A stretch of 6,339 nucleotides of DNA from positions 1 through 6,339 of the forward strand of contig CALAVD010000342.1 of the NCBI GenBank assembly GCA_937892085.1, read 5' to 3'. The translations under genes were made by a program, and so were the position numbers. This document shows, in pieces, positions 1 to 4,601 of this stretch. The notes beneath the pieces were generated by a model. That model saw nothing but the letters and a program-made list of their open reading frames with translations. It had not been told where the DNA came from and searched no databases. Origin of the DNA: an uncultured Prevotellaceae bacterium (GTDB lineage: Bacteria > Bacteroidota > Bacteroidia > Bacteroidales > Muribaculaceae). How positions within the stretch are numbered: position 1 is the first letter of the stretch; every line of letters begins with the position of its first letter.

Positions 1-170
1 TGGCCATTTCGTGGGGCGACGCTTGGAGCAACCTCATACAACCATTCTGGGCGCTGCCTGCCTTAGCCATAGCACGCCTTGATGCGAAGGATATCATGGG
101 TTACTGCCTCATCGACCTCCTCGTCACTGGTGTCATCATCAGCGGTGGCCTACTTGTTTGGGCAATGTAG
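1..170 (+). CDS. atoE: Short-chain fatty acid transporter, AtoE family (3' end only)
   Basis: The reading frame enters from the left edge; the first complete codon is at base 3 and the stop TAG is at 168-170, giving the last 55 residues. The peptide has the signature C-terminal segment of the AtoE/SCFA_trans family: a stretch reading WSNLIQPFWALPALAIA, then AKDIMGYC, then a final hydrophobic helix of about 20 residues (LLVTGVIISGGLLVWAM). Family members are multi-spanning inner-membrane proteins linked to uptake of short-chain fatty acids such as acetoacetate or butyrate. The substrate here is not visible from the sequence. The gene ends 14 bp from the stop of the convergent amylase gene. The start, most membrane helices and the promoter lie outside the window. 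The family call is firm because this motif is distinctive; the gene symbol is by family similarity only. Confidence 0.85.
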   Translation, partial: AISWGDAWSNLIQPFWALPALAIARLDAKDIMGYCLIDLLVTGVIISGGLLVWAM

Positions 171-184
171 AGAAGCTTCTATCG

Positions 185-1603
185 CTACTTGCTCAGAATG
201 TAGGCGGTCATCGGGGCGAGAGTGGCGGTGAGGGTGCCTTTCTTCACTTGCAGCTGTTGTTTGGTTACTGCGTCGCGGTACTTGCCGTTCTCTACTGTCA
301 CGGGGATTGACACTGTTGCTGGTTGCTCGTCGAGGTTGATAACCACAGCTGCTTTCTTGCCGCGCTCCACAATAATCTGCTTGCCATTGTCGCTGAAGAT
401 GATGTTCTCGGGCTGAGTTGCGTTAGCATGACGGAACTCGTTGACGGCGCGCACCACCGGGTGCTTGAACTCGTCGTTACCCACCTTGCCAATCTCGTTA
501 TCGCCCCAGTAGTTCTCACGGGTGCTGCCGTGAGGGCGAGAGTAGAATAGTGGCGTGCCATACTGCCTGGCAGTGAGGAACACCCATCCCAATCGCACGA
601 GTTCGTCGCTCATGCCTGCCGAGGCATGGTCGTTACAATAGGTGTCGTGCGACTCTACCCAAGTAACCAAGTGAGCGGGAGACACGCTGTGGTGCCAGCT
701 CAGCAGGTCACCTTCGTTGGCATTGTGCTTATTGAGAGCATTGCGCAACACCCAGCCATAGTTGCTCGCCGTGAGGTCCATATACTGGGCATAGCCTTGC
801 TCGGGCACATTGCGGTCTTGCAGCACCTCACCATAGATAAATAGCTGGTTGCGAGGAATCGAGAGCCACAGCCCCTTCACCGCTTTGCGTCCTGTTGCCA
901 CATCCCAGAAGTCGTTCTCGGGCGATTTTGGGTCACGTGGCTCGTTGGGCAAGCCTATGTGCTTTGCGGTATCGTAGCGGAAGCCGCGCGCGCCACAAGC
1001 CAGCACGTCGTTCACATATTGCATATAGTAATACTGGAAATCAGGATTCTCGGTGTTCACATCGGGCAACTTGCCCATCTCGCCGGTGGTGCACTGGTAG
1101 CGGTCGCTGTAGTCGGCGATGGGCCACAGTCCATTGGCATGGAACAGGTTTTGACGACCGTTCACGGCGCTGTCGAGCCGAGCATTGATGTGAGTGCGAT
1201 CGATCACGGTGTGATTAGGAAGCACATCGACTATCACCCGCAGCCCCATGCTGTTGGCCTTGTCACACATAGCCTTAAACTCGTCGCGCGTGCCCAGCTG
1301 GTAGTTGCCTATGGTCCAATCGGTGGGCTGATAGTGATAGTACCACTTTCCGTTGCCGAAGAGCTGACGCCCGCCGTTATCGCCAACGTAACACTCGTTG
1401 ATGGGCGAGGTTTGTACTATGGTGTATCCCGCATCCTTAATCTCTTGCATGTGCTCACTGATTGTATTAAACGACCACGACCAAGCATGCAGGATGATTT
1501 CGTTGTTTCCCATGGCAGTAGCCTCTTGCGCTGCTACATCAGTTGTAGAGCCCATGCAGGCAAGCACAGCAGCAAAGGCTAATAGTTTGAATTTGTTAGT
1601 CAT
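185..1603 (-). CDS. Secreted alpha-amylase, GH13 family (AmyE-like, probably subfamily 28)
   Basis: A 472-residue glycoside hydrolase predicted to cut internal alpha-1,4 bonds of starch or maltodextrins outside the cytoplasm. The N-terminus is an export signal: basic residues K4 and K6, a hydrophobic run, then VLAC with C16, which could be a lipoprotein box; cleavage by signal peptidase I near residues 25-30 is the alternative. The catalytic barrel starts at about residue 36 (ILHAWSWSFNTI). GH13 motifs are all present: DVLPNH (126-131), GFRYDTAKH with nucleophile D211, GEVLQD with acid/base E259, and WVESHD with D320. The last 80 or so residues form the usual C-terminal beta domain. The wording of many segments (TSPINE, GFRYDTAKHI, YGEVLQD, WVESHDTY, LTASNYG) resembles Bacillus subtilis AmyE, hence the subfamily guess. 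No carbohydrate-binding module or sus-type neighbour is seen. The ATG is the natural start because it opens the signal peptide. Confidence 0.93.
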   Translation of the reverse strand: MTNKFKLLAFAAVLACMGSTTDVAAQEATAMGNNEIILHAWSWSFNTISEHMQEIKDAGYTIVQTSPINECYVGDNGGRQLFGNGKWYYHYQPTDWTIGNYQLGTRDEFKAMCDKANSMGLRVIVDVLPNHTVIDRTHINARLDSAVNGRQNLFHANGLWPIADYSDRYQCTTGEMGKLPDVNTENPDFQYYYMQYVNDVLACGARGFRYDTAKHIGLPNEPRDPKSPENDFWDVATGRKAVKGLWLSIPRNQLFIYGEVLQDRNVPEQGYAQYMDLTASNYGWVLRNALNKHNANEGDLLSWHHSVSPAHLVTWVESHDTYCNDHASAGMSDELVRLGWVFLTARQYGTPLFYSRPHGSTRENYWGDNEIGKVGNDEFKHPVVRAVNEFRHANATQPENIIFSDNGKQIIVERGKKAAVVINLDEQPATVSIPVTVENGKYRDAVTKQQLQVKKGTLTATLAPMTAYILSK

Positions 1604-1696
1604 TGTTGATTATAGGTTTAATTTATTGAACATTAAAGCGTTATTATTGTGATTGAGTGTTGACTCAGCGTTAGGAATTGCATACGCCAGTCTCAC

Positions 1697-1712
1697 AAAG
1701 CTCATGAGCTTT
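1697..1712. repeat. Perfect 16-bp palindrome at the amylase transcription start (possible operator)
   Basis: AAAGCTCATGAGCTTT equals its own reverse complement. The symmetry continues outward as CAC (1694-1696) and GTG (1714-1716) if one extra C at 1713 is skipped. It sits directly downstream of the predicted -7 box of the amylase promoter, covering roughly +1 to +15. That is a good place for a repressor site or a 5'-terminal RNA hairpin. The centre is AT, not the CG typical of LacI-family operators, so no regulator can be named. Confidence 0.45.
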
Positions 1713-1716
1713 CGTG

Positions 1717-1748
1717 CAAAGTAACACAATAATCTTGAGAAAAACAAA
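1717..1748 (-). promoter_or_regulatory. Bacteroidetes-type promoter of the amylase gene
   Basis: Read on the minus strand, TTTG (1748-1745) is followed after 20 bp by TTACTTTG (1724-1717). The Bacteroidetes primary-sigma consensus is TTTG, 19-20 bp, TAnnTTTG, so only the second base of the -7 box deviates. Transcription would start near 1711-1713 and give a leader of about 110 nt before the ATG at 1603. A weaker match than the other two promoters in the window. Confidence 0.55.
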
Positions 1749-1825
1749 AAAAGTTCACCACAGCACCACACACCGCACTTACCCCACACTTATTAAACTA
1801 ACACACAAAAAAAAACAATGATTTC

Positions 1826-1855
1826 TTGGCGCATCACAAAAATTCACTACCTTTG
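1826..1855 (+). promoter_or_regulatory. Bacteroidetes-type promoter of the dockerin/SUMF1 gene
   Basis: TTG (1826-1828) is separated by 19 bp from TACCTTTG (1848-1855), matching the primary-sigma consensus of Bacteroidetes. Transcription should begin near 1860, leaving a short leader of about 30 nt. The leader is A-rich (ACAAAAAATTAATAAC) before the ATG at 1894 and has no Shine-Dalgarno site, as is normal in this phylum. The stretch between this promoter and the divergent amylase promoter (1749-1825) is A/C-rich, and I see nothing else in it. Confidence 0.8.
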
Positions 1856-1893
1856 CAGCATCTATACCAACTGAACAAAAAATTAATAACATT

Positions 1894-2925
1894 ATGAAAA
1901 AAGCATTACTCGCAATTTTAGCTATCGCAGCATGCAGTGTGGCTGCCAATGCCAATGTCTATGGCGACGTGAATGGTGACGGCGATGTAACAGTCGTTGA
2001 TGTGACCGCAGTTTATAACTATCTTCTCAATAGCGACGAGACCTTCCTCGCCACCAGCGACATCGATGGCGACGGCTATATCACAGTTGCCGACATAACA
2101 ATCATCTACAATATCATTCTGGGCGCTGTATCGCCCGAGGAGCCACCCGCACCAGTGACAGAATTCACCGTCAACGGTGTCACTTTCAAGATGATAGAAG
2201 TAGAAGGCGGCACTTTCATGATGGGTATTGACCAATATGTGGGCAACGCCTATCCCTCACACGAGGTCACTCTCAGCACCTATTGGATTGGCGAAACAGA
2301 GGTCACTCAGGAGCTGTGGATAGCAGTGATGGGCACCAATCCCAGCTATTTCAACGAGTACGGCAACGCCGACGTTCATTCCAATCATGCAAATTACGAC
2401 GCTGGCATCAATCTCCAGAGACCGGTTGATTACATCAACATCAGCGACTGCCAAGCATTTTGCGCAGCCCTCAGCCAACTGACAGGCAAAACCTTCCGCA
2501 TTCCCACTGAGGCAGAATGGGAGTTTGCAGCTCGTGGTGGCAACCTCAGTCATGGATATGAATATGCAGGTAGCGACAACTTCTCAGATGTCGCTTGGTG
2601 CAAAGAGACTATTCCATCCACAGAACTTTGGACCGAAGGATGGGGTCCCCAGAGCGTGGCAACAAAGGCACCCAACGAACTTGGGATATATGATATGAGT
2701 GGCAACGATGAGGAATGGTGCATGGACTGGTTCGCAACCTACAGCCAGGACGGAATACCACAGACCAACCCCACAGGTCCCGAGACAGGAACTTACCGCG
2801 TGGTCCGGGGAGGAAGATTCAACAGCACAACCGCAATTTCTTGTCGTGTCTTCATGCGCTACTATAATAACCCTGATGCAAGAGGCAACTCCCGAACCCT
2901 CCGCCTTGCCATGTCGGCAGAATAG
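1894..2925 (+). CDS. Secreted protein: N-terminal dockerin-like repeats plus FGE/SUMF1-like domain
   Basis: A 343-residue exported protein. Residues 1-20 are a signal peptide (KK, hydrophobic core, AANA cleavage site; C14 in IAAC makes a lipoprotein a lesser possibility). Residues 24-46 and 55-77 are two dockerin type I-like repeats with 12-residue calcium loops, D25-D36 (DVNGDGDVTVVD) and D56-D67 (DIDGDGYITVAD). After a Pro/Glu linker (80-87), residues 97-343 match the formylglycine-generating-enzyme/SUMF1 family: EGGTFMMG (104-111), ETEVTQELW (134-142), TFRIPTEAEWEFAARGG (200-216), GIYDMSGNDEEWCMDW (264-279) and RVVRGG (302-307). The cysteine pair that true sulfatase-modifying enzymes carry shortly after the GG is missing; only C317 lies there. 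The usual GNVWEW reads GNDEEW and the terminal GFRL reads TLRL. It is therefore more likely a binding or structural member than an active oxidase. The partner or ligand is unknown. It is transcribed from its own promoter. Confidence 0.88.
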   Translation: MKKALLAILAIAACSVAANANVYGDVNGDGDVTVVDVTAVYNYLLNSDETFLATSDIDGDGYITVADITIIYNIILGAVSPEEPPAPVTEFTVNGVTFKMIEVEGGTFMMGIDQYVGNAYPSHEVTLSTYWIGETEVTQELWIAVMGTNPSYFNEYGNADVHSNHANYDAGINLQRPVDYINISDCQAFCAALSQLTGKTFRIPTEAEWEFAARGGNLSHGYEYAGSDNFSDVAWCKETIPSTELWTEGWGPQSVATKAPNELGIYDMSGNDEEWCMDWFATYSQDGIPQTNPTGPETGTYRVVRGGRFNSTTAISCRVFMRYYNNPDARGNSRTLRLAMSAE

Positions 2926-2941
2926 GGTCGAGGGTATTTTT
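2896..2941 (+). terminator. Possible intrinsic terminator overlapping the stop of the dockerin/SUMF1 gene
   Basis: An inner hairpin TGCC-ATGTC-GGCA (2907-2919) is enclosed by either ACCCT/AGGGT (2896-2900 with 2924-2928) or CCCTC/GAGGG (2897-2901 with 2930-2934). A U-run (TATTTTT) follows the second outer arm. The stem is interrupted by internal loops and part of it is coding, so this is a weak call. A second T-rich run lies just downstream and belongs to the next promoter region. Confidence 0.3.
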
Positions 2942-2964
2942 CTACGTGAATTAAGGGTATTTTT
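2931..2964. repeat. Short direct repeat AGGGTATTTTT
   Basis: The 11-mer AGGGTATTTTT occurs at 2931-2941 and again at 2954-2964, 12 bp apart. The second copy runs into the T-tract that supplies the TTTG element of the next promoter. It may be a chance A/T-rich repeat or a small duplication. No function can be assigned. Confidence 0.4.
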
Positions 2965-2995
2965 TTTGCTTTCAAAAAAAATATAACTACCTTTG
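2965..2995 (+). promoter_or_regulatory. Bacteroidetes-type promoter of the GldE-like gene
   Basis: TTTG (2965-2968), 19 bp, then TACCTTTG (2988-2995) is a full consensus match for the Bacteroidetes primary sigma factor. The -7 box and its flanks (ACTACCTTTGCA) are identical to those of the promoter at 1826-1855. Transcription should begin at about 3000-3002, immediately before the left arm of the structured leader. Confidence 0.82.
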
Positions 2996-3003
2996 CAATA
3001 GAA

Positions 3004-3080
3004 TATCGCCAAAGTGGCATATCCCCACTTGAAGAGTCAAGTAATAGTACTGATTTTCAGAATATTGCCACTTTGCGATA
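3004..3080 (+). ncRNA. Structured 5' leader of the GldE-like gene (candidate cis-regulatory RNA)
   Basis: The segment 3004-3022 can pair with 3062-3080: TATCGC pairs with GCGATA and AAAGTGGCA with TGCCACTTT, apart from two single-base bulges (C3010 or C3009, and one T near 3065). This gives a stem of about 18 bp. Inside it are two perfect hairpins, ACTTGA-AGAG-TCAAGT (3027-3042) and CTGA-TTT-TCAG (3050-3060), so the whole resembles a three-way junction. A competing hairpin is possible between AAGTGG (3012-3017) and CCACTT (3025-3030). The element begins within a few bases of the predicted transcription start and ends 19 nt before the TTG start codon. It matches no riboswitch class I can recognise. 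It could instead be a DNA inverted repeat bound by a protein, or a remnant of a small mobile repeat. Confidence 0.5.
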
Positions 3081-3082
3081 GA

Positions 3083-3094
3083 ATGTTTAACTAA
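3083..3094 (+). other. Four-codon mini-ORF upstream of the GldE-like gene
   Basis: ATG TTT AAC TAA lies between the end of the leader stem and the TTG start at 3100, in a different frame and ending 5 nt before it. It holds the only ATG in this leader. It could serve as a translation landing site coupled to the weak TTG, or be accidental. Confidence 0.25.
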
Positions 3095-3099
3095 AACTT

Positions 3100-4455
3100 T
3101 TGATTTTGGATCCTGACCCTTTATCTTGTTTATTGAGTTTATCTGCACCATTGTTGCAGTCCTTATCCATACCTTCGTCAATACAATTTGCTGCTCCCAC
3201 GCTCGATGTGTGGGTCGCAATATTAACAGCATTAATAGGCCTCGTGTTCTCGGCGTTCAATTCGGGCTCCGAGATTGCCTATTTTTCGCTCTCGAAAAAA
3301 GACATCGAGAGTATCGACGACGACACTAAGCGAAGCCGTGTGGAACGCCTGCTGGAACAACCCGAGAAGCTGCTTGCCACCATCTTGATAGGCAACAACT
3401 TAGTGAATATCATGATTGTGATAGTGCTCAACTTTGCGATGAACAAGATGTTCACCATCGACAGCGCTATAGCCAACTTCCTGATAGAGACCGTAGTCTT
3501 GACCTTCCTGATTTTGCTCTTTGGCGAGGTGATACCCAAGCTCTATGCCACCAACAATAACGTGAAATTTGCCACGCTTGTAGCTCCGGCGCTACAGGTG
3601 ATGTCGATGCTATTTAGCCCCATCTCACGCCTGATGGTCAAGAGTATGGGATTTGTGCGCAAGGCAGTGGGCAGACATGCCGACGACATATCTACCGAGG
3701 ACTTGACCAATGCGCTGCAAATGAGCGATGTGAAGAGTGCCGACGAGAAAGACTGGCTGGAAGGTATCCTCAAGTTTGGCGACAAAACGGTGAGCGAGAT
3801 CATGACGCCACGCATCGACATCGTGGACCTTGACATCGAGGACAGTTTCGAGGATGTCATCAAGATTATCGTGGAGAACGGTTACTCGCGAATGCCAGTC
3901 TATGAGGACAACCCCGACAACATCACCGGAGTGCTGTATGCCAAGGACATACTGCCCTACATTGACAATAAGGGCAGCGACTTCAAGTGGCAGAACCTGC
4001 TCCGACCAGTATATTTTGTGCCCGAGTCACGCATGATCGACGACTTGCTCGAAGACTTCCGCAAGAAGAAGATTCACTTAGCGGTGGTAGTCGATGAGTT
4101 TGGCTGCACGCAGGGTCTCGCCACAATGGAAGACGTGCTTGAGGAGATTGTGGGCGACATCGATGACGAGTACGACACCGAGGAGAAGTTCTACACCAAG
4201 GAGAATGACGACACCTACATCTTCGACGCCAAAACATCGATTGCCGACTTCCTCGATGTGACAGAACTCGACGAGCGGCATTTTGCGAAATATACCGATG
4301 AGGCCGAGAGTATAGCCGGAATGCTGCTCAACATCAAGGGCGACTTCCTGCAAGAGAAAGAGAAACTCACCTGCGGACCTTGCGACTTCACTGTGCTGAA
4401 AGTGAAAAAATACCGCATAGCTAAAGTGAAAGTGCACATTAATGATAAGGGTTAA
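3100..4455 (+). CDS. gldE: CNNM/CBS/CorC-HlyC membrane protein, GldE-like
   Basis: A 451-residue inner-membrane protein of the CorC/CNNM family. The layout is: a short N-terminal tail with DPDP; a CNNM transmembrane domain at about 36-190 (SGSEIAYFSLSK at 55-66, FGEVIPK at 141-147); a CBS pair at about 228-350 (EIMTPRIDI; DEFGCTQGLATMEDVLEEIVGDI at 332-354); and a C-terminal CorC/HlyC domain at about 365-448. Family members are implicated in Mg2+/Co2+ efflux, and the Bacteroidetes GldE branch is named for gliding motility but is common in non-gliding Bacteroidales. The N-terminal LDPDP and overall layout favour GldE. The start must be TTG (3100, or 3106 giving MDPDP): an in-frame TAA lies at 3088-3090 and the first in-frame ATG is codon 104, inside the membrane domain. 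The ssb and mutY genes I expect near gldE are absent. DEFGCT replaces the usual DEFGGT. Transport and motility roles are both inferred. Confidence 0.88.
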   Translation: MILDPDPLSCLLSLSAPLLQSLSIPSSIQFAAPTLDVWVAILTALIGLVFSAFNSGSEIAYFSLSKKDIESIDDDTKRSRVERLLEQPEKLLATILIGNNLVNIMIVIVLNFAMNKMFTIDSAIANFLIETVVLTFLILLFGEVIPKLYATNNNVKFATLVAPALQVMSMLFSPISRLMVKSMGFVRKAVGRHADDISTEDLTNALQMSDVKSADEKDWLEGILKFGDKTVSEIMTPRIDIVDLDIEDSFEDVIKIIVENGYSRMPVYEDNPDNITGVLYAKDILPYIDNKGSDFKWQNLLRPVYFVPESRMIDDLLEDFRKKKIHLAVVVDEFGCTQGLATMEDVLEEIVGDIDDEYDTEEKFYTKENDDTYIFDAKTSIADFLDVTELDERHFAKYTDEAESIAGMLLNIKGDFLQEKEKLTCGPCDFTVLKVKKYRIAKVKVHINDKG

Positions 4456-4491
4456 GTCATAAGGGTTAAGTCATAAGGGTTAAGGGTTAAG
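4445..4491. repeat. 14-bp tandem repeat (ATAAGGGTTAAGTC) over the gldE-like stop codon
   Basis: Two exact units, 4445-4458 and 4459-4472, are followed by a truncated third (ATAAGGGTTAAG, 4473-4484) and an extra GGTTAAG (4485-4491). GGGTTAAG thus appears four times. The gene's stop TAA (4453-4455) is part of the first unit, so the last codons overlap the repeat. All three frames contain stops in the repeat and it does not encode protein beyond the stop. Confidence 0.9.
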
Positions 4492-4494
4492 TGA

Positions 4495-4519
4495 AGCCGC
4501 TGCGCGGCTATAGGTTTTT
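4495..4519 (+). terminator. Intrinsic terminator after the GldE-like gene
   Basis: AGCCGC (4495-4500), loop TGC, GCGGCT (4504-4509) forms a perfect 6-bp GC-rich stem. After five bases (ATAGG) comes TTTTT (4515-4519). The stem is short and the U-run slightly displaced, but the position 40 bp after the stop and the GC contrast with the surroundings support termination here. Confidence 0.6.
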
Positions 4520-4522
4520 GAT

Positions 4523-4567
4523 TCCTACATCTCCTATATCTCCTATGTCTCCTATATCTCCTATTTC
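4523..4567. repeat. 9-bp tandem repeat, five copies (TCCTATATC type)
   Basis: Five contiguous units at 4523, 4532, 4541, 4550 and 4559 read TCCTACATC, TCCTATATC, TCCTATGTC, TCCTATATC and TCCTATTTC. Only positions 6 and 7 vary. On the other strand the unit reads GATATAGGA. It lies between the terminator and the dipeptidase start. The remaining upstream bases (4568-4601) are A/T-rich, and no TTTG/TAnnTTTG promoter pair could be found there, so the promoter of the next gene is unidentified. Confidence 0.9.
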
Positions 4568-4601
4568 TCTTAAAAAATAATTATTTAAACACATATTAAT
4601 C

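Noticed and set aside
171..180. AGAAGCTTCT palindrome in the 14-bp gap between the convergent transporter and amylase stop codons, considered as a shared bidirectional terminator.
   Set aside because: Only 10 bp with no spacer, so the hairpin would have about a 3-bp stem, and there is no U-run on either side.
959..1582. A 207-codon open frame on the + strand opposite the amylase.
   Set aside because: It lies wholly antisense to a clear GH13 gene with all catalytic motifs and resembles no family; it is an artefact of biased codon use.
3071..3086. Second CTTTGCGATAGAAT copy considered as a second promoter.
   Set aside because: The -7 position reads CCACTTTG, lacking TA, and no TTG is found about 19 bp upstream.
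4445..4567. The two tandem arrays considered as a CRISPR array.
   Set aside because: Units are 14 and 9 bp and contiguous, with no unique spacers and no cas genes nearby.
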